Below, one piece after another: positions 1 through 8,856 of a stretch of 64,000 nt of DNA. This DNA comes from Lentibacillus daqui (lineage in GTDB: Bacteria; Bacillota; Bacilli; Bacillales; Amphibacillaceae), in contig NZ_CP114176.1 in the NCBI RefSeq assembly GCF_027186265.1, positions 1,612,001-1,676,000 on the forward strand, in the 5' to 3' direction. Within the stretch, counting starts at the first letter, position 1; every line of letters begins with the position of its first letter. The notes under the pieces were generated by a model. The model was not told the DNA's origin and did not search any database. It saw nothing but the letters and a program-made list of their open reading frames with translations. The position numbers were made by a program, and so were the translations under genes.

Positions 1-261
1 GTATCTGATGACGAGAAGCAAAAAGCGGAAACTGCCAAAGACGAATTGAAAAAAGCAATAGAATCTGATGATATCGACCAAATCAAGGAAAAGAAAGATG
101 CTCTGCAAGAACAGGTGCAACAGTTATCAGTCAAATTGTACGAACAAATGCAACAAGATCAACAACAGGCTGGTCAAGGTCAGGAAGAAAGTCAAAAATC
201 CGATGACGATGTCGTTGATGCTGACTATAAAGAAGTAGACGACGATGAAGATAAGAAATAA
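1..261 (+). CDS. dnaK: Chaperone DnaK (Hsp70), C-terminal end only
   Basis: The window opens inside this gene: 86 residues of the C-terminal lid are present, in frame from base 1, ending at TAA 259-261. The segment has the helical, charged composition of the DnaK lid (residues rich in E, K, D and Q), then a glutamine-rich linker and an acidic tail with the motif DADYKEV that is typical of bacterial DnaK. DnaK is the ATP-dependent Hsp70 that works with DnaJ and GrpE in the cytoplasm. The following gene is dnaJ, which is the normal order in Bacillaceae. The ATPase and substrate-binding domains lie outside the window. Confidence 0.95.
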   Translation, partial: VSDDEKQKAETAKDELKKAIESDDIDQIKEKKDALQEQVQQLSVKLYEQMQQDQQQAGQGQEESQKSDDDVVDADYKEVDDDEDKK

Positions 262-326
262 GTGAAAAGAGGGAGCTCGATGGTTCCATATCCTGAACCT
301 CGAATGAGAGCTAACCCAGACCCAGG

Positions 327-364
327 AAAAGTCAAAGTCAGGATCCGTGGCTTTGACTTTTCTT
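327..364 (+). terminator. Terminator between dnaK and dnaJ
   Basis: An 11-bp perfect stem (AAAAGTCAAAG 327-337 with CTTTGACTTTT 351-361) closes a 13-base loop and runs into a short T stretch. It probably attenuates dnaK transcription before dnaJ. Confidence 0.75.
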
Positions 365-435
365 ATTTGCTATTATCTTGCAGTTGATGGTAAGATAAAA
401 CCTATGCAAGAAGTGATTCGGGGAGTGATTAACAA

Positions 436-1560
436 GTGAGTAAGCGTGATTATTATGACGTGTTAGGTGTAAGTAAAGACGCTTCAAAAGATGATATTAA
501 AAAAGCCTACCGCAAATTGGCGAGAAAATATCACCCTGATGTGAACAAAGAAGAGGGTGCTGCGGATAAATTTAAGGAAGTTAAAGAAGCATATGAAGTT
601 TTAAATGATGAGCAAAAACGGGCACAGTATGATCAGTTTGGCCACGCTGGTGCACAGAGTCAAGGATTCGGCGGGTTTGGCGGTGCACAGGACTTCGGTG
701 GCTTTGGTGATATTTTTGACATGTTCTTTGGTGGTGGCGGTCGCAGTCGTGACCCGAATGCCCCACAACAAGGTGCGGACTTACAGTATACGATAACACT
801 TGATTTTGAAGAAGCTATTTTCGGAAAAGAAACTGATATTCGCATTCCAAAAGATGAGACATGTGAAACTTGCCATGGATCGGGGGCAAAGCCTGGTACA
901 AAAACTGAAACGTGTTCACATTGTCACGGTTCCGGCCAATTGAACACGGAACAAACTACACCATTTGGCAAGGTAGTAAATCGCCGGGTTTGTCATTATT
1001 GTAATGGAACAGGTAAAATTATTCCTGAAAAATGCCGTACCTGTGGTGGTAAAGGTACAGTAAAAAAACAGAAGAAAATTCATATATCGATTCCGGCTGG
1101 TATTGATGAGGGACAGCAAATCCGTGTAGCCGGAAAAGGCGAACCTGGCGTTAATGGTGGCCCTGCCGGTGATCTTTATGTCGTTGTCCGGGTTAAAGCC
1201 CATGAGTTCTTTGAGCGCGAAGGCGACCATATTTTTTGTGAACTACCCGTAACCTTTACACAGGCGGCGCTTGGGGACGAAGTGGAAGTTCCAACCGTTC
1301 ATGGTAAAGTAATGCTGAAAATCCCAGCGGGTACGCAAACAGGTAAAACGTTCCGGCTCAAAGGAAAGGGAGCACCCAATGTTCGCGGCTACGGATACGG
1401 TGATCAGCATGTTAAAATCCGCATCGTTACACCACAAAAGTTAACCGACCGCCAGAAAGAACTGCTTCGTGAATTTAACGAGATTGGTGGAAATGATGCA
1501 ACAGAGGAACAAGATGACTCTTTCTTTCAACGTTTTAAAAAAGCCTTTAAAGGTGATTAA
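436..1560 (+). CDS. dnaJ: Co-chaperone DnaJ (Hsp40)
   Basis: DnaJ delivers unfolded protein to DnaK and stimulates its ATPase. The 374-residue product is a complete type I Hsp40: J-domain at about residues 1-70 with the HPD motif at 33-35, a Gly/Phe-rich linker at about 72-103, and four CxxCxGxG zinc repeats with cysteine pairs at 143/146, 160/163, 186/189 and 200/203, followed by the substrate-binding C-terminal domain. The start is GTG at 436 with GGGGAG about 11 bases upstream. A hairpin between dnaK and dnaJ suggests that dnaJ is expressed at a lower level than dnaK. Length and domain order match the family. Confidence 0.97.
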   Translation: MSKRDYYDVLGVSKDASKDDIKKAYRKLARKYHPDVNKEEGAADKFKEVKEAYEVLNDEQKRAQYDQFGHAGAQSQGFGGFGGAQDFGGFGDIFDMFFGGGGRSRDPNAPQQGADLQYTITLDFEEAIFGKETDIRIPKDETCETCHGSGAKPGTKTETCSHCHGSGQLNTEQTTPFGKVVNRRVCHYCNGTGKIIPEKCRTCGGKGTVKKQKKIHISIPAGIDEGQQIRVAGKGEPGVNGGPAGDLYVVVRVKAHEFFEREGDHIFCELPVTFTQAALGDEVEVPTVHGKVMLKIPAGTQTGKTFRLKGKGAPNVRGYGYGDQHVKIRIVTPQKLTDRQKELLREFNEIGGNDATEEQDDSFFQRFKKAFKGD

Positions 1561-1687
1561 TCATGTTTTTTAATGGTGCCCTGAAGACGGGTGCCATTTA
1601 CATAGTAAAAAAAGAGAACACATGCAGATTATCTCTGGGATGCTTGGTGTCTGACAGCTGCATTTGTTCAAGAAATGGGTGGATGGA

Positions 1688-2623
1688 TTGAAGTGGTCGG
1701 AAATATGTGTTCATACAACAAATGAAGCAATTGAACCAATATCGAACATTCTTCATGAAAACGGGGCAAGTGGTGTCGTGATTGAAGACCCACTGGACTT
1801 GGTAAAGGTGAAGGAAAATGAATTTGGGGAAATATACGAGTTGAATCCCGATGAATATCCTGAAGAAGGTGTATATATTAAAGCCTACTTACCCGTTAAT
1901 AGCTTTATAGGTGATACGGTAGATGAAATCAAGCAAGCCATTAATAATTTACTGATCTATGATATAGATTTAGGTCGTAACCAGGTTACCTTAAGTGAGG
2001 TAAAAGAAGAAGAATGGGCAACCGCCTGGAAGAAATATTATAAGCCTGTTAAAATATCCAAAAGAATTACCATAACCCCGACATGGGAAGATTATCAGGC
2101 TGTATCCAGTGATGAATTAATCATTGAACTGGATCCTGGCATGGCATTTGGCACTGGTACACACCCGACAACGGTATTAAGTATGCAGGCCCTGGAACAA
2201 TATATAAGTAACGGTGATCTGGTGATAGATGTTGGTTGTGGATCAGGAGTATTGAGTATAGCTTCCGTAAAACTTGGTGCAAATCAGGTATTTGCCTATG
2301 ATTTGGATGAGGTTGCGGTAAAAAGTACAAAAATGAATGCCAAATTGAATAAACTTGATTCGCAGATCGAAACAAAGCAAAATAACTTGTTGGATCATGT
2401 TAATAAACAGGCAGATGTTATTGTTTCCAACATTCTAGCTGAAATTATTGTTCGGTTTATTCCTGACGCCTGGCGTAATTTAAAGGAAGGTGGCCTGTTT
2501 ATTACATCGGGTATTATTCAACCAAAAAAACAAATGGTGAAGGATCAGTTAATAGACAATGGCTTTACGATATTGGAAATAAACGAGATGGAAGATTGGG
2601 TCTTGATTGTGGCGAAGAAGTAG
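1688..2623 (+). CDS. prmA: Ribosomal protein L11 methyltransferase PrmA
   Basis: PrmA uses S-adenosylmethionine to trimethylate lysines of ribosomal protein L11. The C-terminal Rossmann domain shows the SAM loop DVGCGSGVLSIA and the motif NILAEII; the N-terminal part (KWSEICVHTTNEA) is the L11-binding domain. I place the start at TTG 1688, which gives 311 residues, the length known for B. subtilis PrmA, and has GGGTGGA just upstream; an in-frame TTG at 1664 would add eight residues that do not resemble the family. Located directly after dnaJ and 26 bases before rsmE, as in B. subtilis. The start is the only real uncertainty. Confidence 0.93.
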   Translation: MKWSEICVHTTNEAIEPISNILHENGASGVVIEDPLDLVKVKENEFGEIYELNPDEYPEEGVYIKAYLPVNSFIGDTVDEIKQAINNLLIYDIDLGRNQVTLSEVKEEEWATAWKKYYKPVKISKRITITPTWEDYQAVSSDELIIELDPGMAFGTGTHPTTVLSMQALEQYISNGDLVIDVGCGSGVLSIASVKLGANQVFAYDLDEVAVKSTKMNAKLNKLDSQIETKQNNLLDHVNKQADVIVSNILAEIIVRFIPDAWRNLKEGGLFITSGIIQPKKQMVKDQLIDNGFTILEINEMEDWVLIVAKK

Positions 2624-2649
2624 ATATGATGGAGAAGAAGGTGGTTGGC

Positions 2650-3408
2650 ATGCAGCGTTACTTTATCCCCAAGAGCAATTGGCGGGATAATACGGTAATA
2701 ATTACCGGTGATGATGTCCATCATATGTTAAGAGTGATGCGGTTTCGTGATGGCGATAAAATAATATGCAATCACCCGGATGGACAAGCAGCAATTTGTA
2801 AAATCCACCCGCAAGATCATGATACAGTAGTAGCAGATATCATAGAATGGCTTGATGAATCTGGAGAGCTTCCTGTTCACGTAACCATTGCACAGGGGCT
2901 GCCTAAAGGGGATAAGTTCGACCTGATTTTGCAAAAAGGCACAGAATTAGGCGCAGCTGGATTTATACCATTTCAATCTGAGCGTTCAATCGTTATATGG
3001 GACAAGAAAAAGGCTGAAAAAAAGTATCAGCGATTCGCAAAAATTGTGAAAGAAGCAAGCGAACAAAGCCATCGAAACCGAATTCCCGAAATTCATGCGC
3101 TAGTGAATATGAATGGACTTGTCGAATTAAGTCATCATTACGATGTGTTGCTTTTTCCGTTTGAAGAAGAAGCAAAAACGGATGATTACCAGTCGTTTGC
3201 CAACATCGTTAAGCAAATGGAACCCAACCAGCGTATTCTCGTTTGTATTGGCCCTGAAGGCGGTTTTTCAGATGGGGAAGCAGCGGCTTTAAAAACAAAT
3301 GGTTTCTCTCCGGTTCGGTTAGGCCCGCGTATTTTACGGACAGAAACGGCTTCATTATATGTTTTAGCAAGTATGTCATATCATTTAGAAGAATTGGGGT
3401 GTAAATAA
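2650..3408 (+). CDS. rsmE: 16S rRNA m3U1498 methyltransferase RsmE
   Basis: RsmE methylates N3 of U1498 in 16S rRNA. The 252-residue protein starts with the family signature MQRYFI, has an N-terminal PUA-like domain and a C-terminal SPOUT (trefoil knot) SAM-binding fold, seen as GPEGGFSDGE and LGPRILRTETA. ATG 2650 was chosen because it matches the family N-terminus and has AAGGTGG upstream; in-frame ATGs at 2626 and 2629 would give longer products. It is probably co-transcribed with prmA and mtaB: its stop codon overlaps the next ATG by one base. Confidence 0.94.
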   Translation: MQRYFIPKSNWRDNTVIITGDDVHHMLRVMRFRDGDKIICNHPDGQAAICKIHPQDHDTVVADIIEWLDESGELPVHVTIAQGLPKGDKFDLILQKGTELGAAGFIPFQSERSIVIWDKKKAEKKYQRFAKIVKEASEQSHRNRIPEIHALVNMNGLVELSHHYDVLLFPFEEEAKTDDYQSFANIVKQMEPNQRILVCIGPEGGFSDGEAAALKTNGFSPVRLGPRILRTETASLYVLASMSYHLEELGCK

Positions 3409-4763
3409 TGCCAACAGTAGCCTTTCATACATTGGGCTGTAAAGTGAATCATTATGAAACAGAAGGAATTTGGAACATGTTTAAAGAAAACGGCTATGAA
3501 CGGGTTGATTTTGATCGCCAATCAGACGTTTATGTCATTAACACATGTACCGTAACCAACACGGGTGACAAAAAAAGCAGACAGGTTATTCGTCGTGCCG
3601 TCAGAAAAAACCCTGAAGCGGTTGTATGTGTAACTGGTTGCTATGCACAAACATCACCAGGGGAAATTATGGAGATACCTGGGGTAGATGTCATAGTTGG
3701 CACACAAAACCGAAAAAAAATGATTGATTATATTGAGGAACATCAGAAAACGCGCGAACCGATAAATGGGGTAACCAACATCATGAAAAATCGTGTGTTT
3801 GAAGAAATGGATGTTCCGGCATTTACGGACAGAACGCGAGCATCGCTGAAAATTCAGGAAGGATGCAATAATTTCTGCACGTTCTGCATTATTCCATGGT
3901 CACGTGGTTTACTCCGTTCCCGGAAACCCGAAGATGTACTTCACCAGGCGCAACAGCTGGTTGACGCGGGGTATAAAGAGATTGTTTTAACTGGTATTCA
4001 TACAGCCGGATACGGTGAGGACATGAACGATTATAATTTTGCCAAACTCTTACAGGAATTGGAGACGAAGGTAGATGGATTAAAACGAATCCGGATTTCT
4101 TCGATTGAGGCAAGTCAAATCACGGACGAGGTAATCAGTGTATTGGACAAGTCAAAGAAAATTGTCCGTCATCTGCACATTCCATTACAATCCGGATCTG
4201 ATGCCGTGTTAAAACGGATGCGCCGGAAATATTCCAGTTCGTATTATAAGGAAAAAGTGGATAAAATTCGCAAAGCCTTACCAGGTCTAGCGATTACATC
4301 AGATGTTATTGTTGGCTTTCCAGGAGAAACAGAAGAGGAGTTTATGGAAACTTACGATTTTATTAAAGAAGTTGGTTATTCTGAACTGCATGTATTTCCT
4401 TTCTCCAGACGGACAGGGACACCTGCAGCCCGTATGCAGGATCAGGTTGATGAGGATGTTAAGAATGATCGGGTGCAGCGGATGATCGAATTATCCAATC
4501 AATTGGCAAAAGAATATGCTTCTGATTATGAGGATGAGGTCCTGGAAGTGATTCCTGAAGAACGTATGCCGGACAAAAATAATCCCGATTTGCTTGTCGG
4601 TTATACCGATAATTATCTGAAAGTGGTATTTGCCGGCAGTCACGATCTGATTGGTAAAATAGTACGGGTGAAGATAACAAAATCGGGATATCCGTATAAT
4701 GAAGGCATGTTTGTCAGGGTAATGGATGATGCGACTAACCATCCAATTCGTGTGTCTTCTTAA
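3408..4763 (+). CDS. mtaB: tRNA t6A37 methylthiotransferase MtaB
   Basis: MtaB is a radical-SAM enzyme that converts t6A37 of tRNA to ms2t6A37. The 451 residues show the N-terminal methylthiotransferase domain with the three cluster cysteines C11, C47 and C78, then the radical-SAM motif CxxxCxxC (C153, C157, C160) and a C-terminal TRAM-like domain. The start codon overlaps the rsmE stop (TAATG), so translation is likely coupled. Same order as yqeU-yqeV in B. subtilis. The related enzyme MiaB is excluded by the neighbourhood and by the N-terminal sequence TLGCKVNHYE. Confidence 0.95.
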   Translation: MPTVAFHTLGCKVNHYETEGIWNMFKENGYERVDFDRQSDVYVINTCTVTNTGDKKSRQVIRRAVRKNPEAVVCVTGCYAQTSPGEIMEIPGVDVIVGTQNRKKMIDYIEEHQKTREPINGVTNIMKNRVFEEMDVPAFTDRTRASLKIQEGCNNFCTFCIIPWSRGLLRSRKPEDVLHQAQQLVDAGYKEIVLTGIHTAGYGEDMNDYNFAKLLQELETKVDGLKRIRISSIEASQITDEVISVLDKSKKIVRHLHIPLQSGSDAVLKRMRRKYSSSYYKEKVDKIRKALPGLAITSDVIVGFPGETEEEFMETYDFIKEVGYSELHVFPFSRRTGTPAARMQDQVDEDVKNDRVQRMIELSNQLAKEYASDYEDEVLEVIPEERMPDKNNPDLLVGYTDNYLKVVFAGSHDLIGKIVRVKITKSGYPYNEGMFVRVMDDATNHPIRVSS

Positions 4764-4789
4764 GTTTTAAAGAAAGGAAGGATCATTTT

Positions 4790-5449
4790 ATGGGAAAAGA
4801 ATTGGCCAAATATATTGACCATACCCAATTAAAACCAGATACCACCGCAGAAAAAATGCAACAGGTTGTCGAGGAAGCACGCAAGTATCAATTTGCATCA
4901 GTTTGTGTCAACCCCTATTGGGTAGCATATTGTCATGAACAACTGCGGGAGACAGACGTAAAAGTATGCACGGTGATTGGATTCCCATTGGGTGCAACAA
5001 CAACTGAAACAAAGGTATTTGAAACGAAACAAGCTATACAAAATGGTGCGACAGAAGTGGACATGGTCATTAATATTGGTGAATTGAAGTCCAATCATGA
5101 CCAGATTGTTAAACAAGATATCGAAGCGGTTGTTTCTGCTGCAAAAGGGAAAGCACTTGTCAAAGTTATTATCGAAACTGCATTACTAAATCACGATGAA
5201 AAGGTACGGGCATGTAACTTGGCAAAATCTGCAGGAGCCGATTTTGTCAAGACTTCCACCGGGTTTTCGGGTGGAGGAGCAACTATTGAGGATATTCAAT
5301 TAATGCGGGAAACGGTCGGTACCGAAATGGGGGTCAAGGCTTCAGGTGGTGTGCGTGATGCTAAGGCAACAAAGGCGATGATTTCTGCAGGAGCGACACG
5401 AATTGGTGCCAGTGCAGGAGTCGATATTATTGCTGAATCCGATGTTTGA
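4790..5449 (+). CDS. deoC: Deoxyribose-phosphate aldolase DeoC
   Basis: DeoC cleaves 2-deoxyribose 5-phosphate to glyceraldehyde 3-phosphate and acetaldehyde in deoxynucleoside catabolism. The TIM-barrel protein (219 residues) has D91 in EVDMVIN, the Schiff-base lysine K154 in FVKTSTGF and the second lysine K183 in GVKASGG. Start ATG 4790 follows AGGAAGG. It lies 26 bases after mtaB and may be read from the same transcript; in B. subtilis deoC is elsewhere (dra-nupC-pdp), so its place here is a lineage difference. The C-terminus stops at SDV, slightly shorter than some family members. Confidence 0.95.
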   Translation: MGKELAKYIDHTQLKPDTTAEKMQQVVEEARKYQFASVCVNPYWVAYCHEQLRETDVKVCTVIGFPLGATTTETKVFETKQAIQNGATEVDMVINIGELKSNHDQIVKQDIEAVVSAAKGKALVKVIIETALLNHDEKVRACNLAKSAGADFVKTSTGFSGGGATIEDIQLMRETVGTEMGVKASGGVRDAKATKAMISAGATRIGASAGVDIIAESDV

Positions 5450-5491
5450 AGGAAACGAAAAAGTTTCACCCCGATAAAATTGGTGTATGAG

Positions 5492-5520
5492 TTGACCTCT
5501 GGATTTGGTTATATTATAAT
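5492..5520 (+). promoter_or_regulatory. Sigma-A promoter of rpsU-yqeY
   Basis: TTGACC (5492-5497), a 17-base spacer and a perfect TATAAT (5515-5520) lie about 107 bases upstream of rpsU. Confidence 0.85.
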
Positions 5521-5626
5521 TTAACAAGGCATGTATAAAGGGTATGTTAAATGATCTCTTAAGATTTACTTATGCAACATGTGCCTGTACAATCTGTTTT
5601 ATGCTTCGGAGGGAGGGGAAATTAGC

Positions 5627-5803
5627 ATGTCAAATACAACTCGCGTTCGTAAAAACGAGTCTCTCGAGGATGCTCTTCGTCGCTTTAAACGTAGTGTATC
5701 AAAAAGTGGTACACTCTCAGAATATCGCAAGCGTGAATTCTATGAAAAGCCAAGCGTTCGGCGTAAAAAGAAATCTGAAGCTGCTAGAAAGCGTAAGTTC
5801 TAA
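5627..5803 (+). CDS. rpsU: 30S ribosomal protein S21
   Basis: S21 is a small, basic 30S subunit protein involved in initiation. The 58-residue product begins MSNTTRVRKNESLEDALRRF and ends in a Lys/Arg-rich tail, as in other Bacillaceae. ATG 5627 is preceded by a strong GGAGGGAGGGG; a longer in-frame ATG at 5579 lacks family similarity. It has its own sigma-A promoter and is followed after 15 bases by yqeY, the usual pair in Bacillus. Confidence 0.96.
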   Translation: MSNTTRVRKNESLEDALRRFKRSVSKSGTLSEYRKREFYEKPSVRRKKKSEAARKRKF

Positions 5804-5818
5804 AGAGGGTGGCCAACC

Positions 5819-6265
5819 ATGTCATTAATTGAACAGTTGAATCAGGATTTAAAACAAACAATGAAGCAGAAAGATAAGGAGAAGCTAAGTGTTATCCGAA
5901 TGATCAAGGCTTCATTACAAAATGAATCAATTAAACTTAGTAAAGATCAACTTTCTGAGGACGAAGAATTAACCATTTTGTCAAGAGAGTTAAAGCAACG
6001 AAAAGATTCCCTCCAAGAATTTAAATCAGCTGGACGCGATGATCTTGTTGGAAAACTTGAAACGGAAATTGAAATGATACAGGAATATATGCCTAAGCAG
6101 CTCTCGGATGATGAGCTTGAGGCAATCGTTCAATCGACAATTCAGGAAGTTAATGCAACATCAAAAAAAGATATGGGTAAAGTAATGAGCGCTATTATGC
6201 CGAAAGTAAAAGGCAAGGCAGATGGTGCAAAAGTGAACCAGCTTGTACAAAAACATTTAGGCTGA
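5819..6265 (+). CDS. yqeY: YqeY, GatB/YqeY domain protein
   Basis: This 148-residue protein belongs to the YqeY family, which shares the tRNA-binding tail domain of the GatB subunit of Glu/Asp-tRNA amidotransferase. Visible signatures are the N-terminal helix SLIEQLNQDLKQTMKQKDKEK, the central EEL-rich helix and the conserved KKDMGKVM and GKADGAKVN segments near the C-terminus. Its cellular job is not well established; a link to translation is inferred from the shared domain and from its operon with rpsU. RBS GAGGGTGG; a strong terminator follows. Confidence 0.93.
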   Translation: MSLIEQLNQDLKQTMKQKDKEKLSVIRMIKASLQNESIKLSKDQLSEDEELTILSRELKQRKDSLQEFKSAGRDDLVGKLETEIEMIQEYMPKQLSDDELEAIVQSTIQEVNATSKKDMGKVMSAIMPKVKGKADGAKVNQLVQKHLG

Positions 6266-6290
6266 TTACCTGTCATGATTTACAGAAATG

Positions 6291-6327
6291 AAAGGTCTTT
6301 GTCAAATTTAGACAAAGGCCTTTTTTT
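6291..6327 (+). terminator. Terminator after rpsU-yqeY
   Basis: Stem AAAGGTCTTTGTC (6291-6303) pairs with GACAAAGGCCTTT (from 6311) with one G-T pair and a 7-base loop, followed by a run of seven T. Confidence 0.9.
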
Positions 6328-6407
6328 ACGGAAGATGATTTAGTGATTTTCTCATTTTATCCATACCGAAGTACCTAATACATGTGATACAATTTAAATA
6401 ATATTCC

Positions 6408-6433
6408 TGAAACAAAATCGCGAGTGAATCGTA
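6408..6433 (+). promoter_or_regulatory. SigW-type (ECF) promoter of yqeZ-floA operon
   Basis: TGAAAC (6408-6413), exactly 16 bases, then CGTA (6430-6433) matches the SigW consensus. In B. subtilis the yqeZ-yqfA-yqfB operon is a known SigW target, so the envelope-stress control appears conserved. Confidence 0.88.
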
Positions 6434-6472
6434 ATAGTAAATGATGGTAGGAAAAAGGGGGGGAGATAGGTT

Positions 6473-7804
6473 GTGACACAAAGCAGGCTGGTGTCATATT
6501 TGCTGATTGGTCTAGTTGCTATCTTTTTTTCCGTACCAGGTATGCAGACAGCCCAGGCACAAAAAGAAAATGGAAACGAAAAACTTGTTTATGTGATCCC
6601 CATTGAAAAGGAGGTAGAAAAGGGTCTGGCTTCTTTTTTGACCAGGGCTATTAAAGAGGCTGAAGAGGCTGAGGCCGACCACATTATCTTTGAAATTGAT
6701 ACACCTGGGGGTCGGGTCGATGCTGCGGGACAAATTGCCACTTTAATGCAGGACTTGAAAATACCGACAACTGCTTACATCGTCAATCAGGCGTTATCAG
6801 CCGGTTCCTATATTGCCTTGAATATGGACACCATTTATATGCGGCCACATGCTACAATGGGTGCAAGCGGTGTAATTAATGAAGATGGAACGGCTGCAGA
6901 TAAAAAAGCGCAATCTGCATGGCTTTCGGCGATGAAAGGTGCAGCCGAATCAAAAGGTCGCGATCCGATTTATGCCAAGGCTATGGCTGATCCAGAGATA
7001 GATTTACCTGAGTATGGTGCTCCAAAGGGAGAATTTTTGACCCTCGATGCAAAAACAGCGGTCAACGTTAGTTATTCTGAAGGAATCGTCAAAAGTCGAA
7101 CAAATTTGTTGCATGAACTTGACTTGACAAATGCAGCCGTTCAGGAAGTGACACCAACTTTCTCGGAGGAATTAGCCAGATTTTTGACAAATCCAGTCGT
7201 TGTTCCTATCTTACTGTCTATCGCAAGTATTGGACTGATTGTGGAATTGTATTCGCCGGGATTTGGGATACCAGGAATTATGGGGTTATTATCGCTTATC
7301 CTGTTCTTCTATGGCCACATTGTTGCAGGTCTGGCTGGTCATGAGGCAATTATTTTACTTGTTTTGGGAATTATTTTAATTATCACGGAGTTTTTTGTCC
7401 CGGGTGGAATTGTCGGATTATTGGGTGTTGCTTCGATTCTCGGATCCTTATTTTTATCCGGCGAAGATCTTGGACATATGGCTTTAAGCGTTAGTATTGC
7501 ATTGGCTGTTGCCATTGTTGTTTCCATTATTTTGTTTAAAATCATTGGACTTGAAAAAGGTTTCTTTCGGCATATTATTTTACGTGACCGGACCACGTCG
7601 GAACAAGGCTATGTATCCTCCACTAACAGGCTGGAATTAATTGGTTTAGAAGGGATTACGGCTACACCATTACGACCATCCGGGGCAGCCATTTTTGATG
7701 ACGAACGAATTGATGTCGTCTCGGAGGGTAGTTTCATCGAAAAAGATAAACCTGTTAAAGTTGTGATGGTAGAAGGAGTTCGTGTTGTAGTTAGAGAAAT
7801 TTAG
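6473..7804 (+). CDS. yqeZ: NfeD-family membrane serine protease (YqeZ)
   Basis: A long-form NfeD protein of 443 residues. It has a signal sequence (residues 1-29, ending TAQA), a ClpP-like serine protease domain with the motif IDTPGGRVDAA and a candidate nucleophile S109 in ALSAGS, four or more transmembrane segments at about 235-370, and a C-terminal OB-fold NfeD domain. In known pairs such proteins act with flotillin-like proteins at the membrane, and floA follows 27 bases later. GTG 6473 follows a G-rich RBS (GGGGGGGAGA). The SigW-type promoter 40-65 bases upstream predicts induction by envelope stress. Confidence 0.93.
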   Translation: MTQSRLVSYLLIGLVAIFFSVPGMQTAQAQKENGNEKLVYVIPIEKEVEKGLASFLTRAIKEAEEAEADHIIFEIDTPGGRVDAAGQIATLMQDLKIPTTAYIVNQALSAGSYIALNMDTIYMRPHATMGASGVINEDGTAADKKAQSAWLSAMKGAAESKGRDPIYAKAMADPEIDLPEYGAPKGEFLTLDAKTAVNVSYSEGIVKSRTNLLHELDLTNAAVQEVTPTFSEELARFLTNPVVVPILLSIASIGLIVELYSPGFGIPGIMGLLSLILFFYGHIVAGLAGHEAIILLVLGIILIITEFFVPGGIVGLLGVASILGSLFLSGEDLGHMALSVSIALAVAIVVSIILFKIIGLEKGFFRHIILRDRTTSEQGYVSSTNRLELIGLEGITATPLRPSGAAIFDDERIDVVSEGSFIEKDKPVKVVMVEGVRVVVREI

Positions 7805-7831
7805 TTTTTCAATATTGGGAGGTAAGAGGAG

Positions 7832-8827
7832 ATGGAATTAACACAAATTATGCCGATTATCATCATCGGTATCATCATCATTGTAATTGCGGTTCTTTTT
7901 ACATTTATTCCAGTGATGCTTTGGATTAGTGCACTGGCGGCAGGTGTCAAGGTTGGCATCTTTACCCTGGTTGGAATGCGTTTGCGCAGAGTTGTGCCAT
8001 CAAGAGTGATCAATCCGTTAATTAAAGCATATAAAGCTGGGTTAAATGTACAGACAAATCAGCTGGAAAGTCACTATCTGGCCGGTGGTAATGTTGATCG
8101 GGTGGTTAATGCCTTAATCGCTGCCCACCGTGCTAATATTCAATTGTCGTTTGAACGCTGTGCAGCAATTGATTTAGCTGGGCGCGATGTTCTGGAAGCT
8201 GTTCAAATGAGTGTTAATCCAAAGGTGATCGAGACCCCATTTATATCCGGGATTGCCATTGACGGGATTGAGGTAAAAGCAAAGGCAAGAATCACCGTGC
8301 GCGCCAATATTGACCGGCTTGTCGGTGGTGCCGGTGAAGAAACAGTTATAGCTCGTGTCGGGGAAGGAATTGTTAGTACAATTGGTAGCTCGGAAACGCA
8401 TGCGAAAGTATTGGAGAACCCGGATTCGATTTCCCATAATGTGTTGAACCGCGGGCTTGATGCTGGTACTGCATTTGAAATTTTGTCCATTGATATGGCA
8501 GATATTGATATTGGTAAGAATATCGGTGCAATTCTGCAAACGGATCAGGCAGAAGCAGATAAAAATGTTGCCCAGGCAAAAGCGGAAGAACGCCGGGCCA
8601 TGGCTGTTGCGCTTGAACAAGAAATGGTTGCCAACGTACAAGAAATGCGTGCAAAAGTTGTCGAGGCAGAAGCTGATGTTCCACGTGCACTTGCAGAAGC
8701 ATTGCGCTCCGGCAATTTGGGAGTAATGGATTACATGAATTACAAAAACATTGATGCCGATACCGATATGCGTGATTCCATTGGAAAATTATCAAAAGAT
8801 GACAGTGATGAAAACGATGAACAGTAA
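7832..8827 (+). CDS. floA: Flotillin-like protein FloA
   Basis: FloA forms membrane microdomain scaffolds that affect fluidity and signalling complexes. The 331-residue protein has a hydrophobic N-terminal hairpin (about residues 5-40), then a band-7/SPFH-like domain and a coiled-coil region rich in Ala and Glu (AEADKNVAQAKAEERR), ending in an acidic tail. Strong match to B. subtilis YqfA/FloA over the whole length. RBS GGGAGGTAAGAGG. It is the second gene of the SigW-type operon with the NfeD protease. Confidence 0.96.
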   Translation: MELTQIMPIIIIGIIIIVIAVLFTFIPVMLWISALAAGVKVGIFTLVGMRLRRVVPSRVINPLIKAYKAGLNVQTNQLESHYLAGGNVDRVVNALIAAHRANIQLSFERCAAIDLAGRDVLEAVQMSVNPKVIETPFISGIAIDGIEVKAKARITVRANIDRLVGGAGEETVIARVGEGIVSTIGSSETHAKVLENPDSISHNVLNRGLDAGTAFEILSIDMADIDIGKNIGAILQTDQAEADKNVAQAKAEERRAMAVALEQEMVANVQEMRAKVVEAEADVPRALAEALRSGNLGVMDYMNYKNIDADTDMRDSIGKLSKDDSDENDEQ

Positions 8828-8856
8828 TTTATCTGTCATGAAAAGAGGTGGCATAC

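Noticed and set aside
280..387. Short frame of 35 codons with a fair ribosome site between dnaK and dnaJ (MVPYPEPRM...)
   Set aside because: It runs through both arms of the terminator hairpin and has no family resemblance; probably chance.
1570..1600. Hairpin ATGGTGCCC/GGGTGCCAT after dnaJ
   Set aside because: Two G-T pairs and no T-run, so not called as terminator.
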